DNA of 64,000 nucleotides, taken from Owenia fusiformis (taxonomy: Eukaryota > Annelida > Polychaeta > Sabellida > Oweniidae). The notes beneath the pieces were generated by a model, which saw nothing but the letters and a program-made list of their open reading frames with translations, made no database searches and was not told where the DNA came from. The translations under genes were made by a program, and so were the position numbers. The DNA lies in assembly GCA_903813345.2 (NCBI GenBank), contig CAIIXF020000007.1, positions 31,609,564 through 31,673,563 on the forward strand, read 5' to 3'. The stretch's first letter is position 1; each line of letters opens with the position of its first letter. Positions 45,037 to 54,487 of this stretch are shown here, one piece after another.

Positions 45037-47225
45037 ACAATTGTTTCAGATATTTAGGTCACTACGCAAACGGGTACGTTTTCCGAAGATTTACAAAGAC
45101 TGCATTTTATGTGTTATAGGGAGATGGAATCCTTACAAACAAACATCCTATTTAGATTTGGCAGTTTTAAACCAGAGTTACGGTTTTAGGCTTGTTGATT
45201 TGTTTCAGACATGGTATTTGCAAGGTGCAAATATGCCCCCTCGGTTCAGCAAAAAGCAGTGTTGGGCAAAGATTTTAAAATGTTATTTTACAGCAAAAGT
45301 TTTTCAAATGAACTCTTATGTTGCGCATATACAGAGATAGATATTACATTATAGTTTTTGTATAAACTAATAAAGTTGTGCAACGTAAGCATTTCAATGT
45401 TGTAAGTCATGACAAACACCTAACAAGTTGTGTTACTCAGGAGTCATTGTTGAATTGTTAAATGTCGTTGTTTGGTAATCTATATTTGTATGGTATTTAA
45501 GTTATAAGCTTATGACATTATTGCAGTGAACCAGGAGGGTCGGATTCATAGTTACACCTTGGATACTTCATATCCTGCAAATGAAATTGTACACTTTCAT
45601 AACTTTTATTATCAAGAAGATGCTTGGATTAGACAGATTCTTAATGAATTTTTTGTAGGCTATATGTTATCGCAAACATGTTTGTTTGCTATTCACAACA
45701 TTGATTCTTATTTAGAAATGATCAAAATGCCATTAAGGGGTTCTGAGAGTAATCATAAAGAACTTTTTGGTTGGGAAATGTCGTGAATCGTTACCAGGAG
45801 GGTAGAGTTCAGGCATATCTTTTTAGATACTGAATATCCGTACAAAAACAAATTGTATCCTGTATAAGTTTCTATATTCAGAACTTTTCGTCTTCATAGA
45901 CAAGTTGCTAAATTATGGATAATATTTTATTTGACTGATTCAGTTAAATAAACTGCTTGATCAAATGAGTTCTGAGAGTAGTCGTATTCAGGCTCAAACA
46001 GTTAATGTTGATAGATGCAAAAATGTTAATAGTATAGTATATTTTTAATTTACATGTTTATAAATAGCTCTTTTAGCTTAAAATGTCGTGGATCGATATT
46101 GTTGAATACTGGTCGTGTAAAATAGAAGTGGAATCCTATAAAACTGCATTGTGTAATATCAGCATTTTAGGTTTTCTGATAGGGTGTTTATACCAACAGT
46201 TCGGTCTAGTTTCTCTGTTTATAACATTGATAAAGAAGATGGTTATCTTTGAAGGTATGTTGTGAATCGATAGTACACGGGTAGTCGGATTCAGACATAT
46301 GCTTGTTACGCATACTTTACAATGGTTGTATTTGCCTTCTTTTCGTCTTTAACACTCTTGTTTTCGATTTGTATGATATCGATACTTTTCTAAGGCGAGT
46401 TGATGATTATGAATAGATACTTTAAGTTGTCTGATTAGGCAGGTGAATTGAATTCCCTAATATAATCATTTAGGTTTAAAACCTTGATCGAGTTTATATA
46501 AGATTGATTATTCTTTAGAAGATAGTTGAATTGTCTTGATTCGAGACTGGGAGTAGTCGGATTTGGACATTTACTTTGGTTACATTGTTAGTTAAATGCA
46601 CGATTATTGCATGTTGAATAAATTCTAAAAGATTAAATGAAAAATTGCAGAGTTGCTCCATACTTGATACATTTTGAAATAAGCGTGAGCTTAGTGTGTC
46701 GATTCCTGGTCCAAATGATAATTGTACATTTTTAGAGTTTACTGTATATAGCATAAAGAAATCTATGTACGATAGACAAATGGTTTGAGTTGATACATTG
46801 GATATTTGGATTCAGGTATGTTCTCTGGATTATCCATGTTTTTGCAAACATTGATGTTTATATTTATTAATGCATATGATTTTGGTTAAAATTGAGCAGG
46901 TTATTTGAAAGATGATAAAATCTATTTTGGAATAGTTTAGTTCAAGCGATTGTGTTGGTTGGTGAATTGATTTTTGAAGTTGTCAATTCAGATAGACTAC
47001 TTGATTGTTATGTTTTACCTGCAACAACAAGAAATACACTTAGTAAAATTACGTAATGGAAGCTTAGGATTGTTATTATGTTTGGCAGTATAGCCATTAC
47101 GTTGAGTAGTTCTTCTGTTGAATAAGAATTGTTGTCATGTTTGACATTATAGTCATGACGTCGAATAGTAGTTAATATGGTTTTAAGATGATAGTTGTGT
47201 TCCTAGCAACATTTACAATATTAGT
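45037..47225. repeat. T-rich field of degenerate repeats, no gene
   Basis: The motif GGTAGTCGGATTCAGACATA and variants recurs near 45535, 45795, 45978, 46280, 46555 and 46805, 180-300 bp apart, usually preceded by TGAATCG and followed by a TT-rich ATACT stretch. The frames at 45041-45340, 45526-45786 and 46083-46265 are pieces of this repeat and have no known domain. A 100-bp segment at 47176-47275 has a diverged counterpart at 53428-53545. Confidence 0.6.
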
Positions 47226-47226
47226 G

Positions 47227-47451
47227 TAACAAACACAGAGAAGTGTTCGTCAGCTAATTGCATTCTATATTGAACGTGTTTGGCATTACGTTGAGCAGTT
47301 GTTCTGTTAAAGTTCAGTTGACATTCCGACATGAAAATTGTTATCATGTTTGGCATTATTACCAGTATGTCGAATAGTTTTTCTGTTGAAGTACAGTTGG
47401 AACTCCGACATAAAAAATGTTATCATGTTTGGCATAATTACCAGTACGTCG
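47227..47451 (+). repeat. ~79-bp satellite, left part
   Basis: Units read TGTTGAAGTACAGTTGGAAC, CTCCGACATAAAAAATGTTA, TCATGTTTGGCATTATTACC, AGTACGTCGAATAGTTGTTC. Unit starts are near 47305 and 47384, with diverged units upstream to about 47080. The array is interrupted at 47452 by the RLE-type LINE and resumes at 51801. Confidence 0.85.
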
Positions 47452-50400
47452 ATATTATGATAAACATGCTTAGATGGACTACATGCTGTTGCACCATACA
47501 CATTAGCTGTGGAAATGTAGAGGTTTCCTCAGCTGCCTCCAACTTCCATCAGAGCAGACATCTCAACTAGGGGAATGAGCGATAAATGCTTAAAACCGAC
47601 TTGCGACGGTCTATGGTAGGTTTAAAAAGCGCTTTATGGTCGACCAACGCTCACCTTTTCACATCACCGCTCAAGCTTGAAGAAGGGGTTAAAGATTTGC
47701 TAGCTATTAAGAGGGGGGACTTATTGGATACAGGGTGTGTCATGATTATGGTGGAGATGAGGCAAGATGACAAGGGATTACTGGGGCAACCAATTTGCAT
47801 TTCTTCTCAACCACAGCCAACGAGAGCAACGTTCAGCTTCCTTTCCTAGGGTAATCATTGCTTTCTTGCGCTTGCGAGATGGTAAACCAAGCGACTTCAA
47901 CATCCAGTCCATAGACTTGGCTGGAAAACCTCTGCAGCCTACTTCTACAGGGAAACAGTGTGGCTGCCATCCTCTTCGCTTGGCATCAGTTACTATGTCC
48001 TCGTATTTCAACTTCTTTAGTTCGTGGGATTCTTCTACCCGCTCCTCCCAGGGTACAGTTAACTCAACAAGAATGATGGTCTGCGTTGTTTCTGAGGTGA
48101 TGATGATGTCTGGCCTCAGAGTGGTACTGACTACATGCTGGGGGAAAACAAGCTGCTTACCAACATCAACCTTCATAACCCAATCAGATGCTGAATGTAA
48201 AATGCCTCTGGATGGTTGATTAACTGTTGGTTTTGCAGTTGCTTGTCCTGCTTTCACAAATCCAATGGTTAGTGGTTGTGAGGGTCGACTGGTCAGGGAG
48301 GGATCAGAGATCAAGGGATCAAGCTGTCTAGCAATCTCTTTCAAAACCTGATCATGCCGCCATGTGTAGCGATGTTCTGCTAGGGCAACTTTGCAAGAGC
48401 TGAGGACATGACGCAGGGAGGCTGCTCGATCTTGGCACAGCTGGCATGTAGGGTCATCACTCAATTTCCAGAGTGCTAGATTTGTACCTGTCGGCAAGGT
48501 GTCACTAAATGCTTTCAAGAAGAAAGCCACAGGTACGTTACTCGTCTGCAGGAGATCACTTCCTGTGAGTTTCCGACTCTCTACTCCTTCCCACTTCATC
48601 CATGCTCCTTGATTGTTCATGGTCACAGCCTTCACTCTTCTACTTTCCTCCTCCATCTGTCTCACTTCTGAGGTAACCATCTTCCTTCTTTCTTTTGAGT
48701 TGGCCTTCGACCAAGGTATGCGTCCATAACTCCCGAGTCCCTTTCTGCCTTGAGCCACAGTACCAATGATGTCGCTCTGGTGCAGGCGAGTCTCTGCTTT
48801 GGTGATGGTATCCTGTGGGGACCACTTCCTGTTCTTTGGAGTTTTGGCTTCTGTTCTATTGGCGACTTTGTCCTTTGAGTCACGTAGCAACATTATTGTT
48901 CTTACTTTGGCTACCTTGAACTCTTCCACCACTGAGTCTACAGGGAGTGCTGCTGGTGAGGATGAGCTGTACAAGTTGACGTCACTGAAGGACTTGGAGA
49001 CTCCTAGCCATTTCCTCAGCTTTTTGTTTACCATCCTCTCCATCATCTCTACTACAGTGAGTGGTATGTCATAGAGGGAGAATGGCCAGCTCAGTCTGGG
49101 AAGGATTCCATACTGAAAACACCAAACCTTGATCTTTCCAGGCAGTGTTGTTCTGTCGATCGCTTCCAGCCATGTTCTGAGTTGAGAAACTAACTCTTTG
49201 GTGATCTTTCTGTCTCCCAAACTGGCATCAAAGTATTTTCCCAAAGCCTTGATGGGCTGCTCTGAGATGGTTGGTATTCCTCTTCCTTGCACAGTGAACT
49301 TAGTGGGTGACATTGTACCTTTCTTCAAAACGAGGCTTCTTGACTTGTGAGGCTTGAATGTAAGTCTTCCCCATGTGGCTATTGCTTCAAGTCGCTTCAG
49401 TATCCAGCGCATTCCTATTTCACGGATTGTCATGGCTGTTATATCATCCATGAATGCACGACAGGGTGGGTGGCAAGTTCCGTCCATGGCTTTTGGGCCT
49501 CTGCATTCCTTGGAGGCTTCCTTCAGCATGATGTTCATTGCTGCAACAAACAGAATTACAGAGATGGTGCAGCCTGCCATTATTCCCTTCTCAAGACGTT
49601 GCCAGTTAGTTGTTATTGTGCCTGATGTAAAGCGCATCTTCATACCTCCCAAGTGTTGTTTTACCAAGCTGATGACGTCTTCAGGCACATGATAGTGTTG
49701 TAGAGCGGTAAATATTAGTTGGTGGGGTACGCTAGGATATGCCTTCGCCAGGTCTAACCACACAATAGCCAAGTCGGTCTTGTTTTTCTTGGCTTCTGCT
49801 ATCAGCTGAGACATTGCTGAAGTGTGTTCGATGCAACCAGCAAATCCTGCTATACCGCCCTTTTGTGCTGAAGTGTCAATATAGCTATTCTTGGTGAAAA
49901 AGTCGGTCATTCGTCTTGAGATGATAGACCAGAAGATCTTTCCCTCCACACTCAACAGTGAAATCTCCCTAAACTGGTCGAGGGTAGATGACTTTTCTTC
50001 CTTAGGAACAAAGCATCCCTCCGCTATCAGCCAAGATGGGGGTAGCTGTTTCAACTTCCATGCCGTTTTTAAAAGCTTCCAGAGTCGGTTGGTTAACAAG
50101 GGACAGTTCTTGTAAACCTTGTAGGACAATCCGCTGGGACCCGGCGATGACTTTGCCCTGGCCTTGCGAATAATATCCTTGACTTCTTTTAGCTTTATTT
50201 CATCAAGATCAAACTGATGTAATGGCGGGGGTGCGGGTGTGATGTTAGGTGGTTCTCCCAAGGGAACATCTCGCTGGGGGTCGCTGTGGGAATCCGTGAG
50301 ACTGGCTTCGATTTCATCCCTACTGCTCTGCAGTTGGCCGGACTTTGGTTTCCCTAACAGTTCACCAATGAATGTGAAGGGGTTCTTAAAGAATTTGCTT

Positions 50401-51295
50401 CTTGTCTTCCTTCTTTCATTACGGCGTTTTCGGAGCCTTTCTGCTTGCCTCAGTGATCTCAGCTTAGCTCTGAGGTTGTCTCTCAACACACTCAGTGCGT
50501 GGCGTTGACCATCCTCAGCTTGCAGGTATGCATTCCTCAATTGCCTCAATTCCCTCCTGATGTTTGCAATCTGTTCTTGGCGTCGATTTGGGCCTGTCTG
50601 TTTTCTGCTGTTGTCGTTTCTTTCTACGAGGCCAAATCTCTCTTCGCACACTGCATAGACTAATGTTGGAAATTGGTCTAGCTTCCTCACAATGTCTCCC
50701 CTGAGATTTGCCTGCAGAATTTTATCCAGGTCTTCATCCAGTTGTTTCCACTCCGAACTGGATGCTGGTGGTAGTTTCAGCTGCTGTCTTCGCTCCTTTA
50801 CTGGCTCATTCACTACTTCTTCTTGCGCACTAGTGTTTGCTTCCTCTTCAGTATGGTTTACCCTGACACTGTGGTTTGAGTCCTGGTCTGAGATAACCTC
50901 TGTCTCATGCTCGGCAGGTGCCTGACTGCAGATCTTCAGAGTTGGCCCACACTTCATTCTGCCTTTGTGGATCTGTACTCCATGCCAGTTTTTGAAGTGT
51001 CGATTACAGCTGTCACAAATGTTTGATTTTATCGGTTCGTGTTCAATTCCGTGTCTTTCAACGTGTCCAGTGTGATTGCGATTGTCTGCTTCCGTTTTAT
51101 CCGTCCGTGTCTTTCGAGGCTCTTTTAATAAACTTGTAGCGAGAATGTAGTGTGCCTGTCTTGCGACATGCACTTGGTCACAGGAGCTGCTGACACCTGA
51201 GATCAATGGGTGCTGTCTATCCAGCTGTCACTGTCCTTTCACAGTTGTCATGAGGACTATTCCCTCAGGCCACTGGTCGTCGCAGACCAGAGATA
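47452..51295 (-). mobile_element. Full-length restriction-like-endonuclease (R2-group, Hero-like) LINE
   Basis: 3844 bp on the minus strand: 5' UTR about 89 bp, one long ORF (51206-47778), 3' UTR 326 bp ending ...GTTTATCATAATAT at 47452 with no poly(A). It sits inside a 79-bp satellite, with about 10 bp of satellite (ATAGTTGTTC) missing at the insertion. Its 3' terminal 505 bp is repeated head-to-tail at 51296-51800. Confidence 0.88.
47778..51206 (-). CDS. RLE-type LINE polyprotein: zinc finger, reverse transcriptase, restriction-like endonuclease
   Basis: Up to 1142 residues. An N-terminal zinc finger lies at about 64-86 (CDSCNRHFKNWHGVQIHK, then Cys). RT follows, with QKGGIAGFAGCIEHTS, WLDLAKAYPSVPH (motif A, about 478), GIMAGCTIS (B) and AFMDDITAM (C, about 589). 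A CCHC knuckle CQLCQDRAASLRHVLSSC lies at about 917. The endonuclease has RPDIII and VELTVPWEERVEES, then KLKYEDI (about 1031-1068), a PD-(D/E)xK-type site. Architecture and motifs fit the Hero branch of R2-like LINEs. The given start is a TTG (in-frame stop TGA about 15 bp upstream). The first ATG is Met84 at 50957, after the zinc finger, so initiation may be non-canonical. No internal stop. Confidence 0.88.
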   Translation of the reverse strand: MISGVSSSCDQVHVARQAHYILATSLLKEPRKTRTDKTEADNRNHTGHVERHGIEHEPIKSNICDSCNRHFKNWHGVQIHKGRMKCGPTLKICSQAPAEHETEVISDQDSNHSVRVNHTEEEANTSAQEEVVNEPVKERRQQLKLPPASSSEWKQLDEDLDKILQANLRGDIVRKLDQFPTLVYAVCEERFGLVERNDNSRKQTGPNRRQEQIANIRRELRQLRNAYLQAEDGQRHALSVLRDNLRAKLRSLRQAERLRKRRNERRKTRSKFFKNPFTFIGELLGKPKSGQLQSSRDEIEASLTDSHSDPQRDVPLGEPPNITPAPPPLHQFDLDEIKLKEVKDIIRKARAKSSPGPSGLSYKVYKNCPLLTNRLWKLLKTAWKLKQLPPSWLIAEGCFVPKEEKSSTLDQFREISLLSVEGKIFWSIISRRMTDFFTKNSYIDTSAQKGGIAGFAGCIEHTSAMSQLIAEAKKNKTDLAIVWLDLAKAYPSVPHQLIFTALQHYHVPEDVISLVKQHLGGMKMRFTSGTITTNWQRLEKGIMAGCTISVILFVAAMNIMLKEASKECRGPKAMDGTCHPPCRAFMDDITAMTIREIGMRWILKRLEAIATWGRLTFKPHKSRSLVLKKGTMSPTKFTVQGRGIPTISEQPIKALGKYFDASLGDRKITKELVSQLRTWLEAIDRTTLPGKIKVWCFQYGILPRLSWPFSLYDIPLTVVEMMERMVNKKLRKWLGVSKSFSDVNLYSSSSPAALPVDSVVEEFKVAKVRTIMLLRDSKDKVANRTEAKTPKNRKWSPQDTITKAETRLHQSDIIGTVAQGRKGLGSYGRIPWSKANSKERRKMVTSEVRQMEEESRRVKAVTMNNQGAWMKWEGVESRKLTGSDLLQTSNVPVAFFLKAFSDTLPTGTNLALWKLSDDPTCQLCQDRAASLRHVLSSCKVALAEHRYTWRHDQVLKEIARQLDPLISDPSLTSRPSQPLTIGFVKAGQATAKPTVNQPSRGILHSASDWVMKVDVGKQLVFPQHVVSTTLRPDIIITSETTQTIILVELTVPWEERVEESHELKKLKYEDIVTDAKRRGWQPHCFPVEVGCRGFPAKSMDWMLKSLGLPSRKRKKAMITLGKEAERCSRWLWLRRNANWLPQ

Positions 51296-51800
51296 ATATT
51301 ATGATAAACATGCTTAGATGGACTACATGCTGTTGCACCATACACATTAGCTGTGGAAATGTAGAGGTTTCCTCAGCTGCCTCCAACTTCCATCAGAGCA
51401 GACATCTCAACTAGGGGAATGAGCGATAAATGCTTAAAACCGACTTGCGACGGTCTATGGTAGGTTTAAAAAGCGCTTTATGGTCGACCAACGCTCACCT
51501 TTTCACATCACCGCTCAAGCTTGAAGAAGGGGTTAAAGATTTGCTAGCTATTAAGAGGGGGGACTTATTGGATACAGGGTGTGTCATGATTATGGTGGAG
51601 ATGAGGCAAGATGACAAGGGATTACTGGGGCAACCAATTTGCATTTCTTCTCAACCACAGCCAACGAGAGCAACGTTCAGCTTCCTTTCCTAGGGTAATC
51701 ATTGCTTTCTTGCGCTTGCGAGATGGTAAACCAAGCGACTTCAACATCCAGTCCATAGACTTGGCTGGAAAACCTCTGCAGCCTACTTCTACAGGGAAAC
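51296..51800 (-). mobile_element. 5'-truncated second copy of the same RLE LINE (505 bp)
   Basis: By eye identical along its length to 47452-47956 and in the same orientation. It holds the 3' UTR and about the last 60 codons. Its 3' end abuts the 5' end of the full-length copy without satellite sequence between. Its truncated 5' end joins satellite at 51801 (TGTTGAAGTACAG). Confidence 0.93.
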
Positions 51801-51990
51801 TGTTGAAGTACAGTTGGAACTCCGACAAAAAATTGTTGTCATGTTTGGCATTATTACCTGTACGTCGAATAGTTGTTCTGTTGAAGTACAGTTGGAACTC
51901 CGACGTAAAAAATGTTATCATGTTTGGCATTATAGCCATTACGTCGAGCAGTTGTTCTGATGCAGTACAGTTCGAACTCTGACGTAAAAG
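51801..51990 (+). repeat. ~79-bp satellite, right part
   Basis: Unit starts at 51801, 51879 and 51958 (TGTTGAAGTACAG, the last TGATGCAGTACAG). Continuation of the array at 47227-47451 after the LINE insertion. Confidence 0.88.
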
Positions 51991-52135
51991 ACTTTAAGTC
52001 TACTTGTATCGTGGGTTGACGGATTCGTATAATGCGTCGAACGCAGGTACAATTTAACAACCTCAAAAAGGGGTTAGTCGCTTGGAGCGACAATGCGATA
52101 TTTACATGTTTTTAATGCTATTTCTGTGTAATTTC

Positions 52136-52515
52136 AGGAAATACAAACCATAGTAGGGTATGGACACACGCCTAAATGAACATTGGAACACAAGTTGTCC
52201 TTATAAGATAGATACAAGTGTGATATAAATGAGATGCTTTGGACTGATTCAAAGAAGACTGCTTTGTTGGATTGAGATCCATATAAGATAGATACAAGAA
52301 ATACAACCATTAGTAAGGTATGGACACAAGCCTATGTGAACACTGGGACACATTTTGTCCATATAAGATAGATACAAGCGTGATTTAGATTAGATGCTTT
52401 GAGCTGATTAAAAGAAGACTACTTTGTTGGATTGAGATCCATATAAGACAGATACATATGTACGTGTGATACAGATACGATGCCTTGGACTGATTCAAGG
52501 AAGACTACCTTTGTT
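52136..52515 (+). repeat. ~160-bp tandem repeat, 2.4 units
   Basis: GAAATACAA(A)CCAT, GGTATGGACACA, TCCATATAAGATAGATACAA and ACTTTGTTGGATTGAGATCC recur at about 52138, 52298 and, in part, 52440. The AGATAGATACAAG word occurs twice per unit. Confidence 0.8.
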
Positions 52516-52585
52516 GGAAGTCTCAAAGAAGAGACATTTCGAGCTTTGGTCACTAGTTTGCCCGTTTTTTAGAAGGTTCTGGCGT

Positions 52586-52669
52586 GGCTGCTGGCTCCAA
52601 TTTAATCCTATAATATATGTGATATTATGTTGTGTGGTTTGTGGTGAAGACTGTTTAATTAGGAAATAA
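52586..52669 (+). repeat. Repeat X, inner copy (84 bp)
   Basis: Identical by eye to 54404-54487. GGCTGCTGGCTCCAATTTAA at the start, TTTAATTAGGAAATAA at the end. Its last two bases overlap the first two of the inner Y copy, so X and Y are contiguous here. Confidence 0.93.
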
Positions 52670-52867
52670 TTAAAATTCAACACATTTGAAATTAGAGTTG
52701 AATTATTTTATTTCCGGTTGATATAACGTCGTAACGTTAGTGAAATCGAACGCGATTTCAACTGATTGGATAACATGAGGAGATCATGAGTAGGTTATGT
52801 GAGTAGATGCACGATGGGATCGTGTTATTCTGCGAGCAGCAACCGAAGCGTTTATACACAGTTTTAG
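52668..52867 (+). repeat. Repeat Y, inner copy (200 bp)
   Basis: One mismatch to 38275-38474. Directly follows repeat X. After it the sequence differs from that following the left copy. Confidence 0.93.
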
Positions 52868-54403
52868 TTTATGTTGTAAGTTGTCATACAACTGATTCGA
52901 AAATTTAGTTTTATTGTTCGAGGAGGCATACCTTTTTCCCTTTCGAAGTCACAAAGATTTTGATCTGGGTTTTAACGGTGTCAGGTCGATAAACTAACGT
53001 TTTTCATATTGAAGTTAGTGAACACTTTCTTGTAAGTGCTTTTGACCAAATCAACGTTTTTGAATTAAGTATATGTGTTCTGACGTTGAGGTAACCTGTT
53101 CCCATTTATTACTATCTTGGGAAGTATATTTTTCTGCAATTATTACAATGCATTGCATAATATAGGATGTTAATTAAAACAATTAGATATTAGGTTTCTT
53201 TGAAGCAATTATGTAATTTGCATATAAATCTGAATCTCAAGGCATGGTTTAATTTTTACTGACAGCGCATTGTATCTTAGCGAATAAACATGTATTTAAG
53301 TGCGTTTCTGTCATATTGTTTCGAGGAAGGCACAAAGTTTTGCTTTTTAAGATATTGATTATATTCGTAAGTCCTTTATATTTTTAGATATGTAATATCT
53401 ATTTCCAGAAGAGCATCAAGTCTTGGTATTTTAAGATGATAGTTGTGTTCATCAACAACATTTACAGTAGTTGTTTTATATTAATGTGACAAACACATTA
53501 AGAGAAGTGATTGTCAGCTAATTGCATTTTATATTAAACAGTTAGTATTTAGATTTTACAACTTTTTCAAGAGTTGTACTTTTGCTTTTGTTGCAATACG
53601 AGACCAGTTGGTATAAGGGTTTGCAAAGCATGGTGCTTTCCAGATTTTATATTTTTCATCACAAAAGATCGTAGGATTTTTGTATACGTTCGTTCGTGTA
53701 TTCTTGTGATAATCACGGAATTTTTGTCTATTGTGACCAACAATGTCGCATATTACGACAGTCTGTTAAAGAAGTAAGTTTCATTAGCTTTCCAAGTTAC
53801 GTTTTTTTGCCAAGAGGCAATGATATGGTTACAGTGCAAGTCTGTAGACAGTTATTTAGATTATTGTTAATATGTATTAATGACAGTTTGTGATTACTGT
53901 ATTAGATAGTGAGGTATATTACTCACAGATTTTGCATAGTGTTAGAAGGCACTATATACGTGTATGGTCCTTATACAAGTGTTTTATAGTGCAATTTGAC
54001 AGATACAGTCACAATTTAGAATTTGGTTTATTCCGAAATTTGTGAATTTATTTGAGATCTTTGACGTGTTAACAAACGTGTAGCCACAATGGCTTTAATG
54101 ACAGTTGATCATTGGATATGGGTTGTTGGATTTAGATGTTTTAATTAGGTATACGGTGCCTTATTGATGTCTTGAAGGCAGTTAACATCGTAAATCAGCA
54201 GCGAGGTTGAGAGCCGAGGACGGATGTTGGGTATATTTGAACCTAAGTGGTTTCTGGCATTAATGCCATCGGCATCGTGGCCGCTATGACATTGGCATCG
54301 TGGCCGTCATAGGTACCTGGATGCATCGCGAACTGGCTACATTTTTTCATTTTTTCACTCATTCTTTGTACCAGATGTACTTAACGCTTTTCCAATAAAC
54401 GCG
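52868..54403 (+). other. Spacer between inner Y and outer X
   Basis: T-rich sequence without a supportable ORF (53574-53777 and 53696-53893 have no motif). 53428-53545 resembles 47176-47275. GGCATCGTGGCCG is repeated near 54270 and 54293. An AATAAA lies at 54394-54399, just before the outer X. No recombinase, RT or RNase H motif is visible. Confidence 0.5.
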
Positions 54404-54487
54404 GGCTGCTGGCTCCAATTTAATCCTATAATATATGTGATATTATGTTGTGTGGTTTGTGGTGAAGACTGTTTAATTAGGAAATAA
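54404..54487 (+). repeat. Repeat X, outer copy (84 bp)
   Basis: Matches 52586-52669. It marks the right edge of the retroelement block. The flanking sequence (GAGTATTTTTAAC) shows no target duplication with the left edge at 38274. Confidence 0.9.

Noticed and set aside
47586-50925. Plus-strand ORFs (74-150 codons) across the RLE LINE
   Set aside because: Antisense shadows of the minus-strand reverse transcriptase ORF. The repeated pair at 47586 and 51430 only reflects the duplicated LINE 3' end.
47227-51990. CRISPR-like array at the 79-bp repeats
   Set aside because: The repeats are contiguous without unique spacers, and the window is eukaryotic.
38275-54487. Y copies as LTRs of an ordinary LTR retrotransposon
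   Set aside because: Y does not begin TG or end CA, there is no primer-binding site, polypurine tract, gag or integrase, and X repeats outside Y.
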